45,173 nt of DNA, taken from NCBI GenBank assembly GCA_005888335.1, contig VAWY01000065.1:1-45173 (forward strand), written 5' to 3'. Below the pieces are notes generated by a model. That model did no database searches, was not told the DNA's origin, and saw only the letters and a program-made list of their open reading frames with translations. The position numbers were made by a program, and so were the translations under genes. Shown piece after piece: positions 28,703 to 37,678 of the stretch. The stretch's first letter is position 1. Every line of letters starts with the position of its first letter. The DNA comes from Actinomycetota bacterium. GTDB taxonomy: Bacteria > Actinomycetota > Thermoleophilia > Solirubrobacterales > Solirubrobacteraceae.

Positions 28703-29698
28703 ATGCCGGCGACCGCGCCACCAGGGACGGGGCAGCTGACGCGCGAGCAGCTGCTCGAGGGGTACCGCGTGATGCGCACCATCCGCGAGTTCGAGGAGCG
28801 GCTGCACGTCGAGTTCGCCACCGGGGAGATCCCCGGCTTCGTGCACCTGTACGCGGGCGAGGAGGCGATCGCCGCCGGCGTGTGCGCGCACCTGGGCGCC
28901 GACGACTACGTGGCGAGCACGCACCGCGGCCACGGTCACGCGATCGCCAAGGGCTGCGATGTCAAGGCGATGATGGCCGAGATCTACGGCAAGCAGACCG
29001 GCCTGTGCCACGGCAAGGGCGGCTCGATGCACATCGCCGACCTCGACAAGGGCATGCTCGGCGCGAACGGCATCGTGGGCGGCGGCCCGCCGCTCGCCTG
29101 CGGGGTCGGGCTCACCGCGCGCGTCAAGAACACCGACCAGGTCGCGGTCTCGTTCACGGGCGACGGGGGGTCCAACCAGGGCACCTTCCTCGAAAGCCTC
29201 AATCTCGCATCGGCCTGGCACCTGCCGTGCGTGTTCGTCGTCGAGAACAACGGCTACGCGGAGTCGACCCCGCCGGCGTATCACCAGAGCGGCGTCGACG
29301 TGGCCAAGCGCGCCGACGGCTTCGGCTTCCCGGGCGTCGTCGTCGACGGCTTCGACTTCTTCGCCGTGCACGAGGCGGCGGGCGAGGCGATCGCGCGCGC
29401 CCGCGCGGGCGGCGGCCCGTCGCTGCTGGAGTGCAAGACGCTGCGCTACTACGGCCACTTCGAGGGCGACCAGCAGACCTACCGCGGCGCCGGCGAGGTG
29501 GAGGAGGTCCGGCGCACCCGCGACTGCCTCGCGACGTTCGTGCAGCGCGTCACCAACGCCGGGATCCTCGACGCCGAGGACCTCGAGCGCGTCGACCAGG
29601 ACGTCCGCGGGCTCATCGACGAGGCCGTCACGGAGGCCAAGGCCGGGCCCGACCCGACGCCCGCCGAGGTCGAGACCGACGTCTACGTGACCTACTAG
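28703..29698 (+). CDS. acoA: acetoin dehydrogenase E1 component, alpha subunit
   Basis: A 331-residue thiamine-diphosphate enzyme subunit. Motifs are MRTIREFEERL, GFVHLYAGEEAIAAGVCAHL, STHRGHGHAIAKG, HGKGGSMHIADL, ANGIVGGGPPLACGVGL, the ThDP/Mg motif GDGGSNQGTF ending VVENNGYAES, and YYGHFEGDQQTYRG. These match E1-alpha of acetoin and pyruvate dehydrogenase complexes; the acoX and acoC neighbours favour acetoin. AGGAGG lies 6 nt before ATG 28703. The beta subunit starts 9 nt downstream. Confidence 0.92.
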   Translation: MPATAPPGTGQLTREQLLEGYRVMRTIREFEERLHVEFATGEIPGFVHLYAGEEAIAAGVCAHLGADDYVASTHRGHGHAIAKGCDVKAMMAEIYGKQTGLCHGKGGSMHIADLDKGMLGANGIVGGGPPLACGVGLTARVKNTDQVAVSFTGDGGSNQGTFLESLNLASAWHLPCVFVVENNGYAESTPPAYHQSGVDVAKRADGFGFPGVVVDGFDFFAVHEAAGEAIARARAGGGPSLLECKTLRYYGHFEGDQQTYRGAGEVEEVRRTRDCLATFVQRVTNAGILDAEDLERVDQDVRGLIDEAVTEAKAGPDPTPAEVETDVYVTY

Positions 29699-29707
29699 GG
29701 GGCGACG

Positions 29708-30733
29708 ATGGCGCGAAACATCACGTACCAGCAGGCCATCAACGAGGCGCTCGCCCAGGAGATGGAGCGCGACCCCACGGTCGTCGTGATGGGCGAGGAC
29801 GTCGCGGGCGGCATGGAGGCGCCCGGCGAGGACGACGCGTGGGGCGGCGTGCTCGGCGTCACCAAGGGCCTGTACCCGCGCTTCCCCGACCGGGTCCTCG
29901 ACACGCCGATCAGCGAGTCGGCGTACATCGGCGCCGCCGCGGGCGCGGCGGCCTCCGGGCTGCGCCCCGTCGCCGAGCTGATGTTCGTCGACTTCATGGG
30001 CGTCTGCTTCGACCAGATCTTCAACCAGGCGGCGAAGTTCCGCTACATGTTCGGCGGCCGAGCGGTGACGCCGCTCGTCATCCGGACGATGTACGGCGCG
30101 GGCATCCGCGCGGCGTCGCAGCACTCCCAGGCGCTCTACCCCCTGTTCACCCACATCCCGGGGCTCAAGGTCGTGATGCCGGCGACCCCGTACGACGCCA
30201 AGGGCCTGCTCATCGAGTCGATCCGCGACGACGACCCGGTGATCTTCCTCGAGCACAAGGTGCTCTACGGCACCGAGGGCGACGTCCCCGAGGAGCCGTA
30301 CACGATCCCGTTCGGCGAGGCGAGCGTCGTCCGCGAGGGCTCCGACGTGACGGTGGTGGCGCTCGGGCGGATGGTCCTGCTCGCCGAACAGGCGGCGGCC
30401 GAGCTCGAGCGCGAGGGCATCTCGTGCGAGGTCATCGATCCGCGCACGACCTCGCCGCTGGACACCGAGACGATCCTCGAGAGCGTCGAGGCGACGGGGC
30501 GGCTCGTCGTGGTCGACGAGGCGGGGCCGCGCTGCGGCATGGCGGCCGACATCGTCGCCCGGGTGGCGCAGGACGCCTTCGGCGACCTCAAGGCGCCGCC
30601 GCGGATGGTCACGCCGCCGCACACCCCGGTGCCGTTCTCCCCCGTGCTCGAGGACGTCTACGTCCCGACGCCGGAGACGATCGCGGCCGCCGTCCGCGAG
30701 ACCGCCGGCACGGAGGCGGCGGCCCCGGCATGA
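29708..30733 (+). CDS. acoB: acetoin dehydrogenase E1 component, beta subunit
   Basis: A 341-residue transketolase-like beta subunit that completes the ThDP site. Visible are NEALAQEMERDPTVVVMGEDVAG, TPISESAYIGAAAGAAASGLRPVAELMF, FDQIFNQAAKFRYMFGG, QHSQALYPLFTHIPGLKVVMPATPYDAKGLL and the C-terminal domain with VIDPRTTSPLDTETILES and VDEAGPR. ATG 29708 has GGGGG just upstream. The stop overlaps the acoC start as ATGA. Length is normal. Confidence 0.92.
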   Translation: MARNITYQQAINEALAQEMERDPTVVVMGEDVAGGMEAPGEDDAWGGVLGVTKGLYPRFPDRVLDTPISESAYIGAAAGAAASGLRPVAELMFVDFMGVCFDQIFNQAAKFRYMFGGRAVTPLVIRTMYGAGIRAASQHSQALYPLFTHIPGLKVVMPATPYDAKGLLIESIRDDDPVIFLEHKVLYGTEGDVPEEPYTIPFGEASVVREGSDVTVVALGRMVLLAEQAAAELEREGISCEVIDPRTTSPLDTETILESVEATGRLVVVDEAGPRCGMAADIVARVAQDAFGDLKAPPRMVTPPHTPVPFSPVLEDVYVPTPETIAAAVRETAGTEAAAPA

Positions 30734-31857
30734 GCGGGCGCATCGAGAAGCTGGGCATGCCCAAGTGGGGGCTGTCCATGACCGAGGGCCGGCTCGTCGA
30801 GTGGCTCGTCGACGAGGGCGCGGAGATCTCGCCGGGCGACGAGGTCGCCGAGGTCGAGACCGACAAGCTCTCGGGTGGCGTCGAGGTGGCGGTCGGCGGC
30901 GTCCTGCGCCGCCGCGTCGCCGCCGTCGGCGACATCGTGCCGGTGGGCGGCCTGCTCGGGGTGATCGCCGACCCCGACGTGCCTGACGCCGACGTCGACG
31001 CCTTCGTGGCGGAGTTCCAGGCCGCCTTCGTCCCCGGCGCCGACGAGGAGGCGGGTCCCGCGTCGGAGACGGTGACCGTTGACGCGGGCACGCTGCACTT
31101 CCTGCGCCAGGGCGAGGGCGAGGAGCCGGTCGTGCTCCTGCACGGCTTCGGGGGCGACCTCGAGAACTGGATGTTCGCCGCGCCGGCGCTCGCGGCCGAG
31201 CGCACGGTCTACGCGCTCGACCTGCCGGGCCATGGGCGCTCGACGAAGGCGGTCGGCGCGGGCGACCCGGATGCGCTCGCCTCGGCGGTCGGGCAGTTCC
31301 TCGCGGCGCAGCAGATCGAGCGCGCGCACCTCGTCGGCCATTCGCTCGGCGGGCTCGTGGCCGCGACCCTCGCGCTGAGCGACCCGGCGCGCGTGCGGAC
31401 GCTCACGCTGGTGGCGAGCGCCGGGCTCGGGCCCGAGATCAACCGCGAGTACATCGAGGGCTTCATCGCGGCCAAGAGCCGGCGCGAGCTCAAGCCCGTC
31501 CTCGAGCTGCTCTTCGCCGACCCGGGCCAGGTGACCCGCCGGCTCGTCGACGACGTCCTGAAGTACAAGCGGATCGACGGCGTCGACGAGGCCCTGCGCG
31601 CGATCGCCGGGCAGGTGTTCGGGCCCGAGGGCCAGCGGGTGCTGATCGCCGACCGGCTGCCGGCGCTCGACGTCCCGATCCTCGCGGTCTGGGGCGCCGG
31701 CGATCGGATCATCCCCGCCGCCCACGCCGAGAACCTGCCGGAGGCGGCCGACGTCCACGTGCTCGACGGGGCCGGCCACTCGCCCCACATGGAGGCGGCC
31801 GGCGAGGTCAACCGCCTGCTCGAGCGGTTTCTGGCGGGCGCTCGGGCCGGAGGCTAA
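30730..31857 (+). CDS. acoC: acetoin dehydrogenase E2-like: lipoyl domain plus alpha/beta hydrolase
   Basis: A 375-residue protein. Residues 1-80 form a lipoyl domain (MPKWGLSMTEGRLVEWLVDEG; lipoyl Lys46 in EVETDKLSGG). After an acidic linker, residues 115-375 are an alpha/beta hydrolase (VVLLHGFGGDLENW, LDLPGHGRS, elbow GHSLGG, VWGAGDRII, GAGHSPHME). This replaces the usual CoA-acyltransferase domain of E2 proteins, as known for AcoC of Pseudomonas putida. The ATG overlaps acoB (ATGA). No E3 (acoL) follows, so a housekeeping lipoamide dehydrogenase must serve. The last 4 nt overlap the convergent divIVA gene. Confidence 0.9.
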   Translation: MSGRIEKLGMPKWGLSMTEGRLVEWLVDEGAEISPGDEVAEVETDKLSGGVEVAVGGVLRRRVAAVGDIVPVGGLLGVIADPDVPDADVDAFVAEFQAAFVPGADEEAGPASETVTVDAGTLHFLRQGEGEEPVVLLHGFGGDLENWMFAAPALAAERTVYALDLPGHGRSTKAVGAGDPDALASAVGQFLAAQQIERAHLVGHSLGGLVAATLALSDPARVRTLTLVASAGLGPEINREYIEGFIAAKSRRELKPVLELLFADPGQVTRRLVDDVLKYKRIDGVDEALRAIAGQVFGPEGQRVLIADRLPALDVPILAVWGAGDRIIPAAHAENLPEAADVHVLDGAGHSPHMEAAGEVNRLLERFLAGARAGG

Positions 31858-32651
31858 CCCTCGACCGAGGCGTAGACCTCGTCGAGCAGACGCTGGCGGT
31901 CGGGCAGGTCGAAGTTCTCGGCCAGGTAGCGGTCGGTCTCCTCGCGCGACTGGCCGTTGAGGGCCATGTTGAGCGCGATGAGCCGCGCGCCCTCGACGTC
32001 GGCGTCGTCCTCGGGCTCGACCTCGACCCCGCCGCTGAGGTCCTCGGCCCCCCTCACCGCGGGCTCGGGCTCGAGATCCTCGGCCGCGGGCGCGGCCGGC
32101 TCGGGCGCGGTGAACGGCTCGGGCGTGGGCGGCGCCGGCTCGGGCGCGGCGGGCGCCTCGGTCCTGGCACCCGCGGCGCTGTAGAGCTCGGCCATGTTGC
32201 CCTCGAGCAGCGCGAGATCGGCGCTGACGCGGTTCGCCCCGGTGCGGATCGACTCGACGAGCGTGTCGAGCTCGCTCTGCATGGCGCTGACGCGCTGGAG
32301 CATGGTCGCGGTGCCCTCGGAGACCTGGCCGACGTGGTCGCGCGCGCGCTCCACGGCGTCGGTGCGCGTGCGCTCGGCATCGCGCGCGGCGTCGGAGCGG
32401 ATCTGGGAGGCCTCCTCCTCGGCGGCGCGCTCGATGTCGGCGGCGCTGGTCTCGGCGGCCTCGACGATCGCACGGACCTGCTCGGACGCGGCCTGGGCCA
32501 GCGACTCCGTCGTGCGCCGGCGCTGGGCGCGCTGGAGCCCCTCGACCTCGTCGGCGATCTGGGCCAGGAACGCGTCGACCGCCTCGGGCTCGTAGCCCCG
32601 GCGGCCGATGGGGAAGTCTCGCTTCTCGATGGATTGACGGTCGAGCGGCAT
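31854..32651 (-). CDS. DivIVA-domain coiled-coil protein
   Basis: A 265-residue protein with a DivIVA-type N-terminus (DFPIGRRGYEPEAVDAFLAQIADEVE, residues about 11-36), then a long Ala/Glu/Arg coiled coil (about 37-160), an acidic Pro/Ala-rich linker (about 165-225) and a C-terminal helical segment (ALNMALNGQSREETDRYL). DivIVA proteins sense curved membrane and recruit growth or division machinery at poles and septa in actinobacteria. ATG 32651 is 11 nt after the mutY stop, so it is probably co-transcribed with uvrB and mutY. Its stop shares CTAA with the stop of acoC. Whether it is the main DivIVA/Wag31 or a paralogue cannot be told. Confidence 0.8.
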   Translation of the reverse strand: MPLDRQSIEKRDFPIGRRGYEPEAVDAFLAQIADEVEGLQRAQRRRTTESLAQAASEQVRAIVEAAETSAADIERAAEEEASQIRSDAARDAERTRTDAVERARDHVGQVSEGTATMLQRVSAMQSELDTLVESIRTGANRVSADLALLEGNMAELYSAAGARTEAPAAPEPAPPTPEPFTAPEPAAPAAEDLEPEPAVRGAEDLSGGVEVEPEDDADVEGARLIALNMALNGQSREETDRYLAENFDLPDRQRLLDEVYASVEG

Positions 32652-32662
32652 GGGCGGGAAGC

Positions 32663-33409
32663 CTAAGGGAGGCGGAGGCCGGAAGCATCCAGGACCACCA
32701 GGCCGTCGCGCGCCAGTCCGTCGAGCACCCGCTGCAGCCGCCAAGATTCCAGCCCTTCGGGCAGCCGCTCGCCCGCCGCGAGCGCGGCGACGACGCGCCC
32801 GCGGGCCCAGCGGTCGGTGTCCTCGAAGCGCACGCGCGGGCGGCCCGGGCGGGCACGCGGCGCGACGGCGCCGCGCGAGCGACAGCTCTCGAGCGGGCAC
32901 TCACCGCACCGCGGCGACCGCGCGGTGCACACGGTCGCCCCGAGGTCCATGAGCGCCTGGCCGACCACGGCGGCCTCGCCGCGCGGCCGCCCGCCGAGCC
33001 GCTCGAGCACCCGCGCCACGTTGGTGTCCACCGGCAGCTCGTCGCGGCCGAAGGCGAACGCGCCCACGGCCGCCGCGGTGTACGGCCCGACGCCCGGCAG
33101 CTCGCGCAGGTCGTCCGGCCAGCCGCGCTCGGCGACCAGGCGGCACGCCTCCCACAGCCGCACCGCGCGGCGGTTGTAGCCGAGGCCGACCCACGCCCGC
33201 AGGACCTCCGCGAGCGGCTCGGCGGCGACCGCGGCCGCCGACGGCCAGCGGGCCATCCACGCTTCCCAGCGCGGGACGACGCGCGCGACCTGCGTCTGCT
33301 GGAGCATGACCTCGCTGACGAGCACCGCGTACGGGTCGCGCGTGCGCCGCCACGGCAGGTCGCGGCCGTGCTCGCGGTACCAGCCGGCCAGCGCGGCGCC
33401 GCTGCTCAA
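32663..33409 (-). CDS. mutY: adenine DNA glycosylase
   Basis: A 248-residue base-excision repair enzyme removing adenine opposite 8-oxoguanine. Catalytic Glu33 is in [10 protein letters not shown]; the helix-hairpin-helix is [18 protein letters not shown] with the conserved Asp in [10 protein letters not shown]. The Fe-S ligands are Cys-x6-Cys-x2-Cys-x4-Cys ([16 protein letters not shown]), one residue shorter in the last gap than the E. coli pattern. The enterobacterial NUDIX-like C-terminal domain is absent, leaving about 55 residues with [13 protein letters not shown], as in other short actinobacterial MutYs. The start is TTG 33409, overlapping the uvrB stop (TTGA). Confidence 0.92.
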   Translation of the reverse strand: MSSGAALAGWYREHGRDLPWRRTRDPYAVLVSEVMLQQTQVARVVPRWEAWMARWPSAAAVAAEPLAEVLRAWVGLGYNRRAVRLWEACRLVAERGWPDDLRELPGVGPYTAAAVGAFAFGRDELPVDTNVARVLERLGGRPRGEAAVVGQALMDLGATVCTARSPRCGECPLESCRSRGAVAPRARPGRPRVRFEDTDRWARGRVVAALAAGERLPEGLESWRLQRVLDGLARDGLVVLDASGLRLP

Positions 33410-35415
33410 GCCCCGGCGGCCGTGCGCAGGTTCTCGAGGTCGCGCCGCAGCTCGCGGATCTCGTCGCGCAGCCGCGCCGCGTACTCGAAGCGCAGCTCGT
33501 CGGCGGCGGCGAGCATCTCCTCCTCGAGCTCGACGATGAGCTTGCCGAGCTCCTCCTCGCCGAGCTCCTCGTCGCGCCGCTTGCGCCGGCGCTTCTGCGA
33601 CGGGACCTTCGAGTCGCTCTGCAGGAACTCGGCGATGTCCGAGATGCCCTTGACGATCGTCTGCGGCGTGATTCCGTGCTCCTCGTTGTAGGCGACCTGG
33701 ATCGCCCGGCGGCGGTCGGTCTCGCGGATCGCCGCGCGCATCGCCTCGGTCTCCTTGTCGGCGTACATCAGCACGGTGCCCTCCTGGTTGCGCGCCGCGC
33801 GCCCGATCGTCTGGATCAGCGACGTCTCGCCGCGCAGGAAGCCCTCCTTGTCGGCGTCGAGGATCGCCACGAGCGAGACCTCCGGGAGGTCGAGCCCCTC
33901 GCGCAGGAGGTTCACGCCGACGAGCACGTCGTACTCGCCGAGGCGCAGGTCGCGGATGATCTGGATCCGCTCCAGCGTGTCGATCTCCGAGTGCAGGTAG
34001 CGCACGCGAAAGCCCATCTCGAGCAGGTAGTCCGTGAGGTCCTCGCTCATCTTCTTCGTGAGCGTGGTGACCAGCACGCGCTCCTCGCGCTCGACGCGCG
34101 CGCGGATCTCGTTCATCAGGTCGTCGATCTGGTTGCGCGTCTCGCGCACGTCGACACGCGGATCGACGATGCCGGTCGGGCGCACGATCTGCTCGACGAC
34201 GCGCCCCGAGCGCCTGCGCTCGTACTCGCCGGGCGTCGCCGAGACGTAGACGAGCTGGTTGGTGATCGCCATGAACTCGTCGAACGTCTGTGGGCGGTTG
34301 TCGAGCGCGCTGGGCAGCCGGAAGCCGTAGTCGACCAGCGTCTGCTTGCGCGAGCGGTCGCCCTCGTACATGCCGCCGATCTGCGGCACGGTCTGGTGGG
34401 ACTCGTCGATGAAGCAGACGAAGTCGCTGGGGAAGTAGTCGAGCAGGCAGTACGGGCGCGAGCCGGGGGCGCGGCCGTCGAGGATCCGCGAGTAGTTCTC
34501 GATGCCGTTGCAGAAGCCCATCTCCCGCAGCATCTCCATGTCGTACTGCGTGCGCTGGCGCAGGCGATGCGCCTCGAGCAGCTTGCCCTGCGCCTCGAGC
34601 TCGGCACAGCGCTCGTTGAGCTCGCGGCCGATCTCGGCGACCGCGCGCTCCATCGTGCCCTCCTTGACGTTGTAGTGCGTCGCCGGCCAGACGGCGACGT
34701 GCTCGAGGTCGTCCTTGATGAGCTCTCCCGTCAGCGGGTCGAAGTGCTGCAGGCGCTCGACCTCGTCGCCGAACATCGTCACGCGGAAGGCGGTCTCCTC
34801 GTAGGCGGGGAAGACCTCGAGCGTCTCGCCGCGCACGCGGAACGTCCCGCGGCCGAGCGCCGTGTCGTTGCGGCTGTACTGGATCGAGACGAGCTTGCGC
34901 AGGAGGTCGTCGCGGTCGATCACGTCGCCCTTGCGCAGGACCTGCATGTTCATCTCGTAGGTCTCGGGCGAGCCGAGGCCGAAGATGGCGCTGACGCTGG
35001 CGACGATGACGACGTCGCGCCGGGCGAAGAGCGCGGCCGTCGCCGAGTGGCGCAGGCGGTCGATCTCCTGGTTGATGGCCGAGTCCTTCTCGATGTAGAG
35101 ATCGCGGCTCGGGACGTAGGCCTCGGGCTGGTAGTAGTCGTAGTAGGAGACGAAGTACTCGACCGCGTTCTCCGGGAAGAACGTGCGGAACTCGTTGCAC
35201 AACTGGGCGGCCAGCGTCTTGTTGTGCGCGAGGACGAGCGCGGGCTTCTGGACGGCCTCGATCGTCCCGGCCATCGTCATCGTCTTGCCGGTGCCCGTGG
35301 CGCCGAGCAGCGTCAGGGCGCGCTCGCCGGCCTCGAGGCCCTCGGCGAGCGCGACGATGGCGTCCGGCTGGTCGGCGGTCGGGGTGAAGGCGGAGTCGAG
35401 CTTGAACGGAGGCAC
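33406..35415 (-). CDS. uvrB: excinuclease ABC subunit B
   Basis: A 669-residue damage-verifying helicase of nucleotide-excision repair. Walker A is [12 protein letters not shown], the beta-hairpin region is [23 protein letters not shown], and helicase motifs include [59 protein letters not shown] (split here for description) and QTIGRAARN. The C-terminal UVR domain ([24 protein letters not shown]) binds UvrC. GTG 35415 starts the standard N-terminus ([16 protein letters not shown]). It is first in a uvrB-mutY-divIVA unit. No LexA box is visible upstream, unlike uvrA. Confidence 0.96.
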   Translation of the reverse strand: MPPFKLDSAFTPTADQPDAIVALAEGLEAGERALTLLGATGTGKTMTMAGTIEAVQKPALVLAHNKTLAAQLCNEFRTFFPENAVEYFVSYYDYYQPEAYVPSRDLYIEKDSAINQEIDRLRHSATAALFARRDVVIVASVSAIFGLGSPETYEMNMQVLRKGDVIDRDDLLRKLVSIQYSRNDTALGRGTFRVRGETLEVFPAYEETAFRVTMFGDEVERLQHFDPLTGELIKDDLEHVAVWPATHYNVKEGTMERAVAEIGRELNERCAELEAQGKLLEAHRLRQRTQYDMEMLREMGFCNGIENYSRILDGRAPGSRPYCLLDYFPSDFVCFIDESHQTVPQIGGMYEGDRSRKQTLVDYGFRLPSALDNRPQTFDEFMAITNQLVYVSATPGEYERRRSGRVVEQIVRPTGIVDPRVDVRETRNQIDDLMNEIRARVEREERVLVTTLTKKMSEDLTDYLLEMGFRVRYLHSEIDTLERIQIIRDLRLGEYDVLVGVNLLREGLDLPEVSLVAILDADKEGFLRGETSLIQTIGRAARNQEGTVLMYADKETEAMRAAIRETDRRRAIQVAYNEEHGITPQTIVKGISDIAEFLQSDSKVPSQKRRRKRRDEELGEEELGKLIVELEEEMLAAADELRFEYAARLRDEIRELRRDLENLRTAAGA

Positions 35416-35425
35416 CGGACCGCCA

Positions 35426-35431
35426 AGCGTA
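35426..35431 (-). promoter_or_regulatory. possible uvrB -10 element
   Basis: On the minus strand TACGCT (TANNNT type) lies 10 nt before the GTG start, implying a very short or absent leader. There is no Shine-Dalgarno sequence. Assignment is by position only. Confidence 0.35.
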
Positions 35432-35502
35432 TCCCGGCCGCTGGACGGAAGTACGACCCCAGAAAACCCCACAACGGGGGTCCGGCATGGAAAGAATGCG
35501 CC

Positions 35503-37059
35503 GTGGAGCATGCCCTGGCTCTCCGGGTGCTCAGCAACGAGCGCCTCGCCGCACTCGCCTCGCGCGGCGACGGCGGGGCGTTCGAGGTCCTCTACGAGCG
35601 CCACCGCGGCGCCCTGTACCGCTACTGCCACGGCATCCTGCGCCACCACGACGACGCCCAGGACGCCGTGCAGGCGACGATGACGCGAGCCCTCACCGGG
35701 CTGGGGGCACGCGACCCGGGCGCGTCGTGGAACGCCTGGCTGTTCCGCATCGCGCGCAACGAGTCGATCGACCAGCTGCGCCGCCGGCGCAGCTTCGAGC
35801 CGCTGGTGGAGTCACACGCGGCGCGCGACGCCTCGCCGCACGCGCGCGCGGAGCATCGCGAGCGGCTCGGCGCGGTGCTGCGAGACCTCGGCGAGCTGCC
35901 CGGCCGCCAGCGCGACGCGCTCGTCATGCGCGCGCTCGGCGGGGTGGCGCCCGCGGAGATCGGCGCCGCCCTGTCGCTCTCGCCCGCGGCGGCCCGGCAG
36001 GCGGTCTTCGAGGCGCGCGAGTCGCTGCAGGACTTCGCCGCCGGGCGCGAGCTTCCGTGCTCCACGGTGCGACAGACGATCGCCGGCGGCGACGCGCGGC
36101 GCCTGCGCGCGCGGCCGCTGCGCGCGCACCTGCGCTCGTGCGCGACGTGCCGGTCGTACCGCGCCGAGCAGCGCACCGGCGTGCGCGGCCGCCTCGCCGC
36201 GCTGGTGCCGCTGTCCTGGTGGCTGCCCGGCTGGGGCTCGGGCGCCGGCGAGACCGCGACCTCCCTCGCGGGCGGCTCGGTGGCCGCCAAGGCGCTGCTC
36301 GCGGCGCTGGCCACCACGCTGACCGTCGGGGTCGCGCACCGCGGCCTCGTCCCGTTCGGGGAGCCGGCCGCCACGGGACCGACGCCGCACCCGGCGCACA
36401 GCACCCGCCCGGGCGCTGACGTCCCGCGGGCCTTCTCGCCCTCCGTGGCGCCGAGGTCCGCCGCGCCCGGCGCCCCGCGCCCCGCCACGCCATCCGTTCG
36501 CACGGGCGACGCTCCGCCGCCCACGCGCCGCACGGCCGCCCGCGGCCACGCGCCCGCGGGCGCGCCGCCGATGCGCGGGCACGGACATGCGCCGGCGACA
36601 CCGCGCGTCCCCGCCTCGCCGGCGCCGAGCCAGGCACTCGCGCCCTTCCCGGCGCCGGCGCCGGCACCGCCGCCGCTCGGCGCACCGGAGCACGCCACGG
36701 CGCCGGCGGCGGCGGACCTCCCCGCACCGGCGCCGCCCACCGGAAGCGAGCAGACCGCCGGCCCGGCATCGCCCACGACCACCGCGCCGACGACGGCCCC
36801 CGCCCCGGCTCCGGCGACGCCGCCCGCGCGGTCGCCGAAGCCCGCCGCCCGGCCGCCGCACGCCGCACCCGCGGCCGACGCGCCGGCGCCTCCCTCCCCT
36901 GCGCCGGCCGATCAGCCGCCCGCGCCGGTCGGCGAGGCCGCGCCGGCCGCGACGAACGCCCGGCCGAACGGCAAGGTCCCGCCCGGCCAGGCGGCCAAGC
37001 CCGACCCGAAGGCGCCGCCCGGGAAGGCCAAACGCGGTATCGCCGCTGATAGCGCCTGA
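35503..37059 (+). CDS. ECF sigma factor fused to zinc-finger-like segment, membrane helix and Pro/Ala-rich tail
   Basis: A 518-residue protein. Sigma region 2 is at about 25-95 ([55 protein letters not shown]) and region 4 at about 123-178 ([36 protein letters not shown]). An anti-sigma-like zinc motif follows, with Cys186 and then His209-x3-Cys213-x2-Cys216 ([14 protein letters not shown]). A hydrophobic helix lies at about 258-278, then 240 residues of Pro/Ala/Thr-rich sequence ending in Lys/Pro-Gly repeats ([17 protein letters not shown]). It therefore looks like sigma and anti-sigma in one membrane protein with an external tail. GTG 35503 is the only start near region 2, with GGAAAG 8 nt upstream. 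It is divergent from uvrB. Confidence 0.85.
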   Translation: MEHALALRVLSNERLAALASRGDGGAFEVLYERHRGALYRYCHGILRHHDDAQDAVQATMTRALTGLGARDPGASWNAWLFRIARNESIDQLRRRRSFEPLVESHAARDASPHARAEHRERLGAVLRDLGELPGRQRDALVMRALGGVAPAEIGAALSLSPAAARQAVFEARESLQDFAAGRELPCSTVRQTIAGGDARRLRARPLRAHLRSCATCRSYRAEQRTGVRGRLAALVPLSWWLPGWGSGAGETATSLAGGSVAAKALLAALATTLTVGVAHRGLVPFGEPAATGPTPHPAHSTRPGADVPRAFSPSVAPRSAAPGAPRPATPSVRTGDAPPPTRRTAARGHAPAGAPPMRGHGHAPATPRVPASPAPSQALAPFPAPAPAPPPLGAPEHATAPAAADLPAPAPPTGSEQTAGPASPTTTAPTTAPAPAPATPPARSPKPAARPPHAAPAADAPAPPSPAPADQPPAPVGEAAPAATNARPNGKVPPGQAAKPDPKAPPGKAKRGIAADSA

Positions 37060-37089
37060 CAACGGGCTCGCCGGCGCGTCTGGAAGGAC

Positions 37090-37455
37090 GTGAAACCAGA
37101 GCAGCTCTTCGAGATCGCCGCGACGCCGACCGGGCGCTTCGCCCGCCAGAAGCGCTGCCCGCGGATCTCGGTCGTCATCTGCTCGCACAACGCGGCGGCG
37201 ACGATCGGCCGGACGCTCGACCACGTCCGGCGGCTCGACTACCCCGAGTACGAGGTCCTCGTCGTCGACAACGGCTCGACCGACGAGACGGTGTCGGTCG
37301 CCCGGGCGCACGGCGTGCGCCCGATCGTCGCCCCCGGCCGCGCCCGCGAGGTCGCCGCGGCCGAGGCCTCCGGCGAGATCGTCGCCTATCTCGAGGGCGA
37401 CGCCTCCCCGGAGCCCGGCTGGCTCACGGAGCTGGCCGCGGCGCGCACAGCCTGA
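37090..37455 (+). CDS. short GT2-like protein, N-terminal half only
   Basis: A 121-residue protein matching only the first half of a GT-A glycosyltransferase: RISVVICSHNAAATIGRTLDHVRRLDYPEYEVLVVDNGSTDETVSVA (split here for description), GRAREVAAAEASGEIVAYLEGDASPEPGWLTEL. The sugar-nucleotide half is present (DNGSTDE; EGDASPEPGW as the DxD region), but the acceptor/catalytic-base half (ED and beyond) is missing and the frame ends cleanly at TGA. GTG 37090 has GGAAGG closely upstream. It lies 30 nt after the ECF sigma gene, so it may be in the same transcript. It may be a decayed remnant, or a small sugar-nucleotide-binding protein. Confidence 0.65.
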   Translation: MKPEQLFEIAATPTGRFARQKRCPRISVVICSHNAAATIGRTLDHVRRLDYPEYEVLVVDNGSTDETVSVARAHGVRPIVAPGRAREVAAAEASGEIVAYLEGDASPEPGWLTELAAARTA

Positions 37456-37504
37456 ATCTCAGGCCGGCACCGCACCACTCCGCCGTGCGACGTGTTATGA
37501 CTCG

Positions 37505-37665
37505 CCGCAAGAACTGATCCAGGCCGAATCCCCGCCGCTCCGCCCGGCGGGGAGCGGGGGACCCATCTGGGCCGAGGAACCTCGGCCCGCGGGGCGAATG
37601 GTCGTGTCAGCGACCTAGCGCGTCGTGTTCGCGCGAGCCCGTCAGCTCACCTCGTAGGCGTGAAC
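37505..37665 (+). promoter_or_regulatory. c-di-AMP riboswitch (ydaO-yuaA type)
   Basis: The leader carries the hallmarks of the ydaO/yuaA class (Rfam RF00379) in order: GAATCC near 37526, GGAGCGGGGGACCCA at 37551-37565, GGGCGAAT at 37592-37599, and GCCCGTCAGCTCACC followed by TCGTAGGCGTG ending at 37662. It sits 14 nt before the start of a NlpC/P60 wall hydrolase, the most common target in actinobacteria. In known members c-di-AMP binding turns the gene off. The exact 5' edge is approximate. Confidence 0.93.
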
Positions 37666-37678
37666 ACGAAAGGCAGGC

